The notes under the pieces were generated by a model. That model was not told the DNA's origin and did no database searches. It worked only from the letters and a program-made list of their open reading frames with translations. DNA of 27,634 nt from the NCBI RefSeq assembly GCF_000611645.1, contig NW_014013216.1, positions 1 through 27,634 on the forward strand, in the 5' to 3' direction. This document shows positions 8,616-19,134 of the stretch, piece after piece. The stretch's first letter is position 1. The number at the start of each line of letters is the position of its first letter. Source of the stretch: Monoraphidium neglectum (taxonomy: Eukaryota > Chlorophyta > Chlorophyceae > Sphaeropleales > Selenastraceae). A program made the translations under genes and the position numbers.

Positions 8616-11600
8616 TCAATGCGCCGCCCGCCACTCTCCCACGCGGCGCCTTGTGTCGTCGTCTGCCGTGAGCTTGCGGCTGGCAATGCGGGCACGGCCC
8701 CCGGGGAATGACGTGTTTCCCAGCATCAGCCAGGTCTGTGCGAGGGCATGGCACGGTGTTGCAAGCGCCCATGTGAGTATGGCGAGCAGGGCATGACATT
8801 GCATGCATTCATGCACATGATACACCCACCACACGTACAATCACGCGTGCAAGCTGCCAATCCTGACTGGCGGCTCAACAACAAACGTTGAACCCCCACA
8901 CACCGACCCACCTCGATTGCCTCCCGCTCATAGCAGCGCCCATCACTGGCCCTGACAGGGTCCAGGAACAGCTCCCCTGAAGAAATGACAGAAAATGCGG
9001 CAAGTTGGAGAGAAAACGGCAAGGATGCGCCAGGGCAATGATGCAAAGGGCGTCTGATGCGACAGTGGCACGCAGGCGGAGCCTTTACGGGCAGGTGGCG
9101 AGTCATGCACAGTCCTGCGCCTGCCCAGCAGCTGCCGCAAGATAGGGGGCTTGAGGGACACAGCGGCGCTCGCGGGCGAGCAGGGGCCTGGTGTGTCCCC
9201 TTGACGACAATCGTCCCTCCTGTCCCACATTGGCAGGACGGTGCGCGCACCCGTGATGGGGCAGACCAGGTCCTCTGGCGGCTCCTGGGCGGTCGCCGGC
9301 GGTGCAGGCGCTGCCTCAGCAGGCGCCGCCAGTGCAAGTGCTGGGACTGGGACCTCCGCAGCCTGCGGGGGCTGGGGTGTCGCCGCGCCCTGGCCATGCT
9401 CTGAAGCGGACAGCACTGCTGCCGTCCTCTCCGAAGCTGGCTGCTGTGCCTGCTTCTGGCTGGACTGCAGCTCTTGTTGCTGCTCTGGCTCGTTTGGCTG
9501 CTGCTCTTGTGCCTGCGTGTGCCCCTGCAGCCGTGCGGCAGCTCGCTGCAGCCCCTCCTCATCCCGCTGCTGCTGCTGCTGCTGCTGCTGCTGCCGCTGC
9601 TGCGGCGGCAGCGGCTTACCAGCCGTCTGCTCAACTGCGGCGACCGACTGCTGCGCATGCGCCTGCTTCTGGCGGGGCGGCGGCGCCAGGGCGGGCACCT
9701 CCGCCGCCCCGACGGCCACCGCCCGGGGCGGGGATGCGAGCGCTGGCAGCCACGGCCCAGCCTTGGCATCTGATCCAGGGGCCTGTGCAGCCGCGGGCAC
9801 GGTATGAGCGGGCCCGGCAGCAACAGCCACAGCCTCCTGCTCCCACGCCGCCTTAATCCACCCCGCCCGCCGCTCCGGCGACGCCGAGCCGCCGTGCGGC
9901 CCGTCGCCAGCAGGCTTCTTGGCACGCCTCCCCAGGGCCGCGGCCGCGGCGGCTGCGCCGGCGCCGGCGCTGCCGCGAGCCTTCTTGGGGCAGGCGTTGA
10001 TGGTGGCGCGGTTGACGGCCTCCTGCAGCGCCACCGTCGGATCCAGCACCTCGGCTGCCTCGGACCTGCCATCACATCGCATGCCATCACGACGCGCCGG
10101 AGAATCAGCAGCCTGACAAGCCTCATCCGAAACAAAAAAACCGCATGCACAGCCCTTGCGCTGCATCGAGGGGCTCGTCGCGCTGCAGAACCCCCGCCCA
10201 GCCTGGAACGCGTTGGTCAGGCGTTGCTGGACCGCACCCACCGCCCCAGGTCGAACGCGATCGTGTATGCCGTCTTCCCGTAGCCGTCTGGGATACGTCG
10301 CGGGTCGCGCAGTCGGTGGTCAGAGCCAGCCGTCAGCTCCAATAGCTTGGCGTGGGCTTTGAGCAGCAGCCGGATGATGGTGACGTCACCCTGGGGTGGG
10401 ATTTTGGGCGAAACAGGGACAAGTTTGGAAGGAGGTTGTGCGTGTGAGTGGTGCAGTCTTGCAGGTGCCAGCCGCCTGAGCTGCTCTGCACCAAATTGTA
10501 AGTAGCAGGTCAGTGGCACGCACCCCAAAAAAGCAGGCGGGGCCGGTGCATCCCTCGGCCAAGATGTCGAGGTCATTCGTGCACGCCACCCACCTTCATT
10601 GCCGCCAGGTGGAGGGGCGTGCTGCCTTTGTTGCATGAGACGTCCCCCATGCTGTCGCCGCTCGCACCCGCCTGCCGGCACAGGTGTGCATGCAAGTTGG
10701 GTCGGCGACTGGTGCGCGGCGTGCCAACTCGCACGCCACAGAGATTATGATGCACACAGGGCTGCTCCATCATCCAGGCGCGCAAAAGCGTGCGGGTAGC
10801 ATTGGCACGCCGAAAGCCGCTGTTCCCCTCGGATTCCGAGTCACCGCTCGTCCCTCCTGCCAGCCACCCACCGCGAGGTATGCGCCCGCATTGACCAGAT
10901 CTCGCAGCACGCCGCCGTGGCCCCGCCAGCATGCGAAGTGGGCGGGCGTCAGCCCGGTCAGGTTGACCGAGTTGACAAGGCGGCGCGCGTCTGGCAGGTC
11001 CGGGGACTCCTCGTTGTCCGCGTGGGCGAGGAGCAGCTTCACGCACGCGATGTCACCCTTGATTTGCATAACATGCGGGTAATTGTCAGGCAGGAGGAGC
11101 GATTCATAGATAGCCAGGGGACTGCATCATATCAGTGATTGGCCGGCGCCCCCATTGAGTACTGTGGGCTGTGCAATAGGCCCTCCTGGTGATGAATCCG
11201 GAACGGTCGAGTGCTAGCTTAGAGAGCACACGCCTGGGCTCGAGCAAAACGTGCGCACCTGCCACACCGCCATGTGCAGCGCGGTATTGCCGCGGATCTC
11301 TCCGCGCCACGCGTCCACGCCGCACGACAGGAGCGCCGCCACCGCAGCCGAGTGGCCCCCCTGCACGGCCACCATTAGGGCAGTCTTACCTAGACGGCCA
11401 GGGGATGAGAGGCGGTATGAGTGGGTATGATTGCGCAAGGTGGAACGCGTGTTGGTTGCATGAGAATCGGACAGCATGCGCATGGCAGCCTTCGTCTTGT
11501 AAAGCAGGCGGCATGCTTGCCCCAGCCTATAAAATGGGATGGCTGCCACATATGCCACCCCGCTGCAACACCTCAATGACCATACCAACAGCTGCTCGAG

Positions 11601-12677
11601 CAACAGCAACCACAGCCCCCCCCCCACCTTCGCGTGTCTGAGCGTCCTTGTCAATGTTGCGACCCATCGGAATCGCGATCTGGGAGGGGATCGCGGCAGT
11701 TGTCGCCGCTGCGATGTGGTTGACCGCGAGGTTGACCGTGTTGAAGCCCGCGTTGACCTGCAGAGGCATGAAATGCGTGTGCGGGCACATTTCCACCCCA
11801 GCATGCTGTGGGCCAGCGAGACACGCCGCAGGTGCAGCTGCTGTGGGCAGAGGTGGCCGGCTCAGTAGTTCACCAAGCAGCAGCACTGCGCGGCATGAGC
11901 TGATGCCCAGCCCATCTTAATGTTACTGTGCTTGGCCTGCAGCTGTCGCGGCCACAATCAGAGGTCTCAAGTCGCAGGCCCCCTCCTCCTGCCCACGCCC
12001 ACCTGCGCGAGCATCTTGTCCTGCTTTTTCTGGTGGGACAGAACCTCAGACACCGCCGCTGCCACCATATTCACCACCTGCAGTCAAGCCAAAATCCACG
12101 CGCCGGGCCGTTGTCACCTTGATGATTGGGCGCCACTATCAAGCCTCAACTTAATGGGGGGCGTCTGCACCACTTGACGACGGGTCGAAGGCGGCACAGT
12201 GCTCCGCAGCAGGCTGCGCTGCGCGCACGCCTGCACGACCAGCCCGCCCCGGTGCGCACACCTGCGGGTCGCCACTCTGTGCTGCCAGGTGCCACACATT
12301 CAGGCCGTCCTTTGAGTGGACGTAAATTAGGCTGGGATTGGCCTGCGAGTGGAGGCGGCCGTGGCGACGGGGGCAGTCAAACTGATAGGCCGGTGCGCTG
12401 CTGGTCGAATAGCGCACCGGCTCACTTCGGCGCTTGCCAGCAGCTGGCCTGCACGCATGGCGGGCAAGGGCAGCGCGGCGATCACTCCCGAGCAGCACTG
12501 CAGGGACACGATCGGGGCAGCGGTGAAGTGCTGCATCTGCACCATCATGCTGCTGTATGGCGCTCGCCGCACCTCCAGCAGGGCGCGTGCATCCTCGGTG
12601 CTGCCAGCGCTGATCGCTATCATCATTTTTGATTCCTCCTCACGACTAAGCCGAGCGTCTGACTGAGCCTGCCCCAT
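8616..12677 (-). CDS. Ankyrin-repeat protein with C-terminal U-box (probable E3 ubiquitin ligase), 11 exons, 644 residues
   Basis: Exons, 5' to 3' on the minus strand: 12677-12573, 12342-12262, 12077-12003, 11757-11628, 11389-11259, 11057-10872, 10671-10594, 10390-10242, 10065-9251, 8976-8912, 8735-8616. All phases agree. Ankyrin units span about residues 18-311, for example DGLNVWHLAAQSGD, GKTALMVAVQGGH, GNTALHMAVWQGD, GLTPAHFACWRGH and GSTPLHLAAMKGD. Exons 3-4 (residues 63-130) insert an amphipathic helical stretch between repeats. Residues 313-575 are an Ala/Pro/Gln-rich, probably disordered linker with nine consecutive Gln at 470-478. Residues 576-644 are a U-box: LVCPITGELFLDPV, then DGRCYEREAIETWL, then a terminal helix RRRVGEW. 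U-boxes bind E2 enzymes, so the likely role is ubiquitin transfer to partners chosen by the ankyrin repeats; the substrate is unknown. The start is the first Met of an open first exon. An AT-rich tract lies about 230 bases upstream (12907-12925). Confidence 0.9.
9567..9593. repeat. (CTG)9 tract encoding polyglutamine in the U-box gene
   Basis: Nine perfect CTG units on the plus strand read as nine CAG glutamine codons (residues 470-478) in exon 9 of the minus-strand gene. Flanking CTG/CCG triplets extend the Gln-rich stretch. The pure CAG coding suggests replication slippage. Confidence 0.95.
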
Positions 12678-13146
12678 GGCTGTGCGTCGGCCCTACTCTG
12701 GCAGCTAGGGGAGGCAGGCAGCTTGGTCAAAGCTGGTAATCAGGGCCACGTTGTGATTGATGTAACACTGGTTTACGTCGGGCACTCCGCCGTTTATCGT
12801 ATCAAGGTTCCCAGGAGTGCTGGCTCACTTGCGGTGTACGGTACGGTATTCATTTGAACAGAAAACGCTTTTGATCACCTCGCCGCGATGAGAAGGGACA
12901 TTAGGATATGATATTATATTATGCAAGTGCTATGGAAGGTCCTTGAAGCTATAGTACACGCCCGGCCCAGCCTGAAGATCGTAAGGTACCGCTGGGCCAC
13001 ATTAATGGACCCATTGCTTTGATGAATCCAAGTATCAAAATTTCCAGGAGATGGAGAGTTCCGGTGCACGTATGTTCATGTATCGGCACGACAGCTGATC
13101 GCGGCCGTTTGTCTTGATGCAGGGCCGTCGTGCGCACTCGGAACAT
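12678..13146. other. Intergenic, upstream region of the U-box gene
   Basis: Contains an AT-rich stretch (12907-12925, ATATGATATTATATTATG) that could serve the minus-strand promoter, and a doubled TACGGTACGGTA at about 12837-12848. No coding frame is supported. Confidence 0.35.
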
Positions 13147-14330
13147 TCAGGATTGAGGAGGCGGGGGCGCCGCCTGATGTGGGATCCGGACCGTTCGGCT
13201 GTGATGTGGAGGTGTAGTTTGAGGCGGCCCGCGGGCATGCATGGGCGTGGGCGTGACATTGCGCCCCGCCCTGGGCAGCTGTTGTGGCCGACGCACATCT
13301 GGGCGTGTCAGTAAGGCAGAGGGCACACTGGCATCATGAACGCAGGTGTGGCTAGGAGGCAGGCCCTGGCGGCGGGTGGCGCTACGCGAGAGCACCACAC
13401 CGCAGCGGCGTTTGCCGCGGGGGCGGGAATCCTGGTTGGTGCGCAGCGCGTGCATCTGGGGAGCCTGGCGCAGCTGGTTGCGCCTGCGCTTCTCGTGCGC
13501 CACAGCGCATGATAGCAGTGGAGTTGGTATTGGCGGCGCCCCTCTGGGCTCAGCGGAAGGGGTGCTGGCCATCGGACAGCTCACTGACGGCCTGGCCAGT
13601 ATTGGTGGTGGCGGCTTGGTTGCTGGGCCAGCTGCTCCAAGGATGTTGGCGCCTGGGGCTCCGGCTGGCTTGCTGGAGATGGCGCGTGGCGTCGGAGTAG
13701 CTGATACACCAGGTGGTGGCGTCGCGCGCGGCCTTGAGCACCGGCCTGGTGAGTCAGGTCTTGTGGCTGCGCACTGTGGCGGCAAACGTCCAGCCACGAG
13801 CGGGTGCGGTTCCAGCGGTGCCGCGGCCGCGCCTTCGTTGCAGCCTGTCGCGGCTGCTGGCGGTGTGTTGTGCGCGCCACGCGTCGCCGCAGTTGTTGTG
13901 GCTGGGTCTGCGGCTGATGGCCTAGCGCTGCAGCGGCTGCGGACGCACCTGCTCATGGTTGTGGCGGGTGATGTCACGATCCTAGGCTGTATACCTGCGT
14001 GTGCTGGGCACGAGGTGGTGGCGGCCAGCATTTGTGGCGCTGCGGGCGATGTCGGGGGTGGCTGCCGCCATGCTGGTGTGCGTGCTGGGGGGTGGACACA
14101 CCTGAGGCGACAATGCTCGCAGGTGCCCTGCGCGAGGCCTTTGGGGTGCGACCCTGTGGTCTGCGGTGGGTTGCCACTCGACAGCAAGCGGCGGGGCGGC
14201 GCGGGCAGCAGCTGGAGCGTGTGCCCTGGCTTGGGCACGACTTCTCCATTTCTGGCCATCTGTGCGAACTCGCCTGGGTGGCGGCGCACCCTGCTGCTGC
14301 GCCTGCATCGGGGGTTGCCGTGGTTGTGAT

Positions 14331-14361
<31 letters not shown>

Positions 14362-15318
14362 CGCAGTCAGTGACAGCAGCGGTGGTGGCAGCGCTGATGG
14401 CGGCCATTGCAACAGTGATGACGGTGAGTGAGGCAGGAGGGTTGCAAGCAGGCTGGGGATCCTCGCTTGCGCAGTTGCAGGTTGTAAGTCATGCTTGGGC
14501 CAAAATGGTTTTCTGGGGCCGCAGCGCGTGCCTGTCATTTCGACTGCGATGCTGCGTTGTGCTCGGTGTCCTTTCGTAGGTGGTGGCGCTGCGGCGCCTG
14601 GCATGAATGATGAGGCGCTGCGTTGCGCCGCGTCCAGGGGCGCACGGCTGCACACTGTCGTCACGTGAAGGGGCCACCGCCTGCTGTGCAGTGCGGAGCA
14701 GCCAAACAAGGTGCAGGCGGTGCATGGGCTGGCTGTGGTGGACGGTTTGCTGGGTGGCGGCGGCAGTGACCATAGCAGTGGTGGTGGGGCCAGCAGCAGC
14801 AATGGCTGCAAGCGTGGGGCTGGGGTGGCTGTCGCTGGGTGGTGTTGGAGGCACGCAATGGCTGCGGCGAGACGGCGTTGAACTCGGCAGCGGTGGCAGC
14901 AGCTCTGGCGCAGAACGCGCGTGTCACCATGATGGTCCTCAGCCGCACGGTCCAGGAGGTGCGGCAGAACATTGCGTCCTGGCAGGGTCTGCACACTGGT
15001 GTATGGGCTGCGGTGGTCGTCGGCCGCCGGGCCCCGTGTGAGCACGACGCCGTGTGCCATTTGCCGCCTGCTGCGCTGAACGACCGGTGCGGCAGCACGT
15101 GCGCAGCGGGCAGCTGCCCAGATGCCGCCGGCGCCGGTGCTGCGGTTGGCCGCCACGACATTGAGGACTGCCGCAGCTGCAGCAGCGCGCGCCAAGGGAA
15201 CGCCTGCTTGGGTTTTGGCGCCAAGCAGGTGATGAGTTGCACGCAGGTGTTTGTGCTGCAACCTTGAGTGCATTTGTGTGTCTTTTCTGTTGATGGGTGT
15301 GTGTGGTTTGGGGTGCAT
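13147..15318 (-). other. Exceptionally long open frame (723 codons), unrecognised, low-complexity
   Basis: An ATG-initiated minus-strand frame stays open for 723 codons. In this A-poor, G-rich plus-strand sequence stops would still be expected about every 40-50 codons, so the opening is not trivial. The product would be rich in Ala, Pro, Arg, Thr, Ser and His, has an Ala run from the CAG tract at 14331-14360, and shows no domain, signal peptide or membrane span that I recognise. The other strand also has protein-like stretches, for example about 14839-14990 plus (VTMMVLSRTVQEVRQNIASW) and an ATG frame at 13336-13509, so the coding strand is ambiguous. It could be a fast-evolving or decaying gene, or a product of compositional bias sharing wobble positions between strands. 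Confidence 0.25.
14331..14360. repeat. (CAG)10 tract
   Basis: Ten perfect CAG units, followed after TCG by CAGTCAG. It lies inside overlapping open frames on both strands whose coding status is unclear, reading as polyGln or polySer in plus frames and polyAla in the long minus frame. Confidence 0.95.
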
Positions 15319-15573
15319 GCTTGAGGTGGTGTGTAGTTAATGAATACCAGTAGTTTGTTTTGTGGGTAACTGTTCGCAGCAAAAAAGCCCGGGTGCTGCA
15401 TGGCGCTAGATAGTGCTGTTAAATGTCAACTGATCGATTCGCGCATTGGATTGCAGGTGATGAGCGCCGAGAGGCGCGGCGACCCAATCATTGTGTCTGC
15501 AACGTTCGTGGGGCGCTGCTCCCGGACCACTTCAAGTCGCGCTGCGGTCTGCGGGTCGGCGGCGACAACAAAC

Positions 15574-16797
15574 TCACAATGGTTTCGGACGAGGTGAAGG
15601 TGCAGTGGGCAATCCAGATCGCCCTGTAGGTTGGCAGCGCGTGCTGGTGGCTCTGCTTGACGGATGGCCTCGGCGCACAGCTGCGCGCGTTCGTCGTGCA
15701 GCAGGTGCGTGGCCTTGCACCAGCGCTCTGGAGCTGCGACTCCGCTGTGGCCGCTTGTGAGATGCGCTGAGGCGTTGGGGCGCCGTGGCTGCCTGCCTAT
15801 GCGGACCTGCGGGCCGCGCCGCGCGACGCATTGGCCTTGGCGCATTGCTTTGTTGCTTTGGCGTGCTGCAGCGCGACAGCGATAGCTTTTGACAAATCGG
15901 GTTCAGCCTCGGTAACGCCCTCAGCGAGTAATGCGGCAGGGCGCGGCGGCTGAAAAGCGCGTCGCGCTGTGTGTGGCGCTGGACCTGCTCAGGCTGCTGC
16001 AAGGGCTGGGTGAACGGCGGCGAGCTGTCACGTTTGCAGCAGCAGGTGTGGTAAGCTTGGCGGATGTTGCCTTTAGCGTGCCCGCCCCGGGATGCCTGCA
16101 GCAGCCCCTTTGAGGGCGGTGCCGACCATTTGGCTGCGACGGTCTCAGACAGGCTCATTGCTTTGGCGCGACACGAGGTTGTGGGGTCCACCGTTTGAGG
16201 CTGGAGAGTGCAAGGGCTGGGTGGTGCAGGCCACGTGATGTGCCTGTGGGTTCGCTTGATTTGTGCTGATGTGTCTTGCGGCAGCGTGGATGAGCACGTC
16301 GATGTGAGGAGTGGTTGCGTCAGCCGCCGATGTGGCGTATTGCAGGTTTCAATGTTGCTTTGGTTTGCTGCATGCATTATGCACGCTCGTGGGCTTGTCG
16401 CAGCGTGTATGTGCACGTTGTTGTATGGTGTGCTTGCGTCGGTCGCTGATGCGGCGTATTGCACGCACAGATGTTGTGTGTTGTGTGTTGTGTTTGTGTA
16501 ATGGGGGTTCAGTTGATCTGTGCTGCCAGGCAGGTATGAATGCTTCACACAAAGCAATTTGAGAGAGCATACCATACTGTACACCAGTGGCCAGAGTGGG
16601 TGTGTGCCACTGACAGCGCCTTGGGCTTGATGAAGGGCGTCGCGCACAGTCATGCAGCACATGCTCAGCAAGGACACGCTGCGTGGAGAAGCCAGGCAAA
16701 GCAGCTGCAGCAACCAGAAATCAGCCGCCTGCTGGAGACAATGTGCATGCCTGTCATGGGGGTACTTGTAGAGTTGTTGGTAGCAGGCTGCATGCAT
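15574..16797 (-). other. Second long open frame (407 codons) in the same register as 13147-15318
   Basis: A 407-codon minus-strand frame ends at TGA 15574-15576. It is in the same reading register as the 723-codon frame, separated by about 255 bases with several stops (15532 and 15406 among them) that could be an intron or decay. Composition is less extreme (His, Thr, Gln, Ser, Ala, Cys rich). No motif is recognised. A different minus frame at 15426-15845 also reads as protein-like (NLQGDLDCPLHLHLVRNHCE), and plus frames have fragments such as LPDHFKSRCGLRVGGDNKL, so no exon model can be defended. Confidence 0.2.
16311..16463. repeat. Pair of 34-base direct repeats 119 bases apart
   Basis: 16311-16344 (starting GTGGTTGCGTC, ending GGCGTATTGCA) is repeated at 16430-16463 with about seven differences. 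Both contain GATGYGGCGTATTGCA. The intervening sequence is TG-rich with GTGTGT runs. This may be the remains of a tandem duplication; no function is visible. Confidence 0.7.
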
Positions 16798-17581
16798 GTG
16801 CTAGTAGTCGAGTCGCGATGCGCTCATGCTGCTACAGTTTCTGCTGTACGTGGAGGGTGCACTAGATGATGTGGTGAGCCAACACACAGGTAATTGACAT
16901 TTCTACATCACCGCCAGTGGATACGCCAGTGGATATGCATCTATCTGGCGACCCACAAAAGGGCGAATGGATTTCAGCTTTCATGTGCATTGTGCTTATC
17001 AGTTGCAGCACCAAGTTGTTGTGATGGTTACGCTGTCGGCACGGCGGGCTTTGACAGGGCTGTCAGATTGAAGCAAGCGCGCTGATGTGCTGGCTGGGGA
17101 TTATTACAAAGTATAGTTGCCTGCATCCCACTGCTGGCGCCATCTTGTGGCAGATCCTTTGCGCTCGAAAAAGTGTGTGTTGTGGTGCTGCACATCGATC
17201 AGATAAACACATATGTGTTGGCACGTGCGGGGGAAGGGGGCAGGCCTTGGCTTGAGCGTTTGTCCCAGCCCTGCATCGCCTATGGTGCGCTCACTCCTGC
17301 AGTTTCGAACATGCCACAGTTGCACACATATTGCATACGGTCCAAGATACATCGCTGCTCTGGCTTCACCGTTGCTTGCAAGGTGCTGAAACATGGAGAA
17401 CAATAGAAGAAATCACTCACAGCAACGCAGTGTGGACTGTAGCATAGCAAACAATGATAAAACTCCTATCATATGCTATTCAAAGTCCTACCAAAATCAG
17501 TCAATAGGCAGCTGCGATTACCGCAAAGCCCAGGTCTCAGGCCCCTTCACGCCGTCTGCCATTGCCAGCGTCGCAGCGAGC
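16798..17581. other. Intergenic; 3' flank of the minus-strand RLLQ gene
   Basis: TTACA at 17104-17108 (TGTAA on the minus strand) lies about 475 bases after the stop at 17582-17584 and could be its polyadenylation signal. Open frames here are short and without features. Confidence 0.35.
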
Positions 17582-18062
17582 TCACACACCGTTCTGAGTC
17601 GCGCGCAGGTGGCGGCCATACTGGCGCCTGGGGTGCTTGGTGGGCTTGTTGGGCTTGAGTTTGGGTAAGTAGGGCGGCCGGGGGCCACCAGAATCGCGCT
17701 CGAGGGACTGGAGTGACGGCGCGCTATCGTCTTCAACTTGAAGCAGGCGACGGCCCCCAGTAGTCTCGATGGGCGCGGCGGCAGGGAGCGGCTTGGCGGC
17801 GGCGTTGGCGGCCTGGGACAGCAGCAGGCGGCCCTTGGGGATCGCGGTGGTGGAGGCAGGGGAGGAGTAAGAGGAACGCCTTGGCGGCAGCGAGGTGGAT
17901 TTGGGCGGGATGGGGGCACTTGGGCTCCAAGGCTAACGCTGCGGTCACGTTTGCTGCTAACGCCGCGGCAGACAGCTCGGCGGTCACCTTGTTTGGGTTT
18001 GCGGCGTCTACCACCACCAGCAGGGCCGCCACCAGCAGGAGGGCAAGGGCTGAGCGCTGCAT
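17582..18062 (-). pseudogene. Small secreted RLLQ-motif protein, single-base frameshift
   Basis: Start ATG at 18062-18060 follows a stretch nearly identical to the start of the intact paralogue at 20343 (GTGACG...ATG...GCCCTTGCCCTCCTGCTGG). The product begins with a signal peptide (ALALLLVAALLVVVDA) followed by NPNKVTAELSA and EPK. The reading frame then has to slip by one base near the run of five G at 17912-17916. In the shifted frame it continues colinearly with the paralogue: PKGRLLLSQ, GRRLLQ, a PPYLPKLKPNKPTK stretch and RRQYGRHLRA to TGA at 17582-17584. A 40-base stretch here could be cut as GT...AG to restore frame, but that is shorter than any other intron seen. So this is a frameshifted gene, or an indel error in a homopolymer. 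Without the shift the product runs into an unrelated Pro/Arg-rich tail. Confidence 0.7.
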
Positions 18063-19134
18063 GTTACTTGGCGTCACCTTCATTGGCGCCACGGCGAGAG
18101 GCAAGTGTGAAAGTCCGGATGGGCCAGGGAGCTGCCAGCTGCAGCGCCAGACGGTTTGAGGGTGGCAACAGGTTCTGCAGGGCATGCAATTTGATAGCTG
18201 CGCGCTGAGAGAACCCGCAGTGCACAGGTATTAGCTGAGGACAGCGGACAGGGAGTGGCGGGCGGGCTGAATCTGACGCAATCACGCTGACTGTGCCCAC
18301 CTGGGTAATCCGCTGTTGATGTGTCGCAGACAACAGAAACGAGTTATGCAGCAGATCACAGCAACGCAATCATAGCGCTCATCGTTTGGGCCGGCTGGTC
18401 CCTGTCGTCATGCGGTGTCACGAAGCTGTACAAGCTGTCGCTCGGGAATCTGACCAAAGGTGCGCTCTGGAAAAGTAGGAAAATCAAACTGCACCTATTG
18501 CCAATTACAGCTCCGGCCCCACACATGGCTCAAGCGGCACCCTGTCCTTCCTTATGTTGACATACGGCAGCGTTCCAAAGGTTCAAAGATGCCCCCAAGC
18601 ACCCTGCCTGATCAGCAGCCCAACGGCATGAGTGAGCGCCATCTTGAAATTCTTGCAGGGCGCAGCACCAGGACCCACCTGTAATGACATTGGCATGCTG
18701 AAGAGCCAAGGCCCGCGCAGTCACCTAAACCAGGGGTGGGGTCGCTGGGGCAGAACTCGAAGCTGCTCAGCCATTCGTAACTGGCGGTACTGTTGGAGGG
18801 CTTCCTGCCCAAAAGGTCGATGCTGGTTGGAGGTGTGTTTCATAATGTGAGGTGGGTCTGGCGCAGAGTGTGGGCCTGTCAGAAAGGGGCCGGCGGACGA
18901 CGGGTGCTTTGCCTGAGGCATCAGGCGAAATTGCGGCCCGACAAAAGAGGATGTTTGTTACTTTGATGCTGTGAGCAGACTGCAAGACGCATGAGTTACC
19001 GCGAGAGCAACTGGGTGGATGAAAACAACCCGAAGACTTGTCTGTTTGCTGCCGCCGCATCGGGTGGCCGCTGGCTGTAGTAACCTGGGTCGGTCAATTG
19101 GAACTCCCAGTCGCACAGAGAGCGAGCACAGGAC
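18063..19134. other. No supported gene; coding-like 18330-18459
   Basis: Between a CGCAG acceptor (18325-18329) and a GTGCGC donor at 18460, the plus strand reads as a 43-codon exon-like segment with a hydrophobic core (AIIALIVWAGWSLSSCGV). No partner exons could be found. The 3' part (about 18950-19130) is probably more of the reverse transcriptase relic on the minus strand, too damaged to read. Confidence 0.3.

Noticed and set aside
8116..8808. 230-codon minus-strand frame overlapping the last U-box exon
   Set aside because: The overlapping part is in the wrong frame for the U-box C-terminal helix, which fits the family and ends at 8616. The rest has no motif and lies in the expected 3' UTR.
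13346..14329. 327-codon plus-strand frame rich in Gly/Ala/Leu
   Set aside because: Starts without a convincing ATG context, shares wobble positions with the longer minus frame and has no domain. I cannot defend it as a gene and list it only as part of the ambiguous region.
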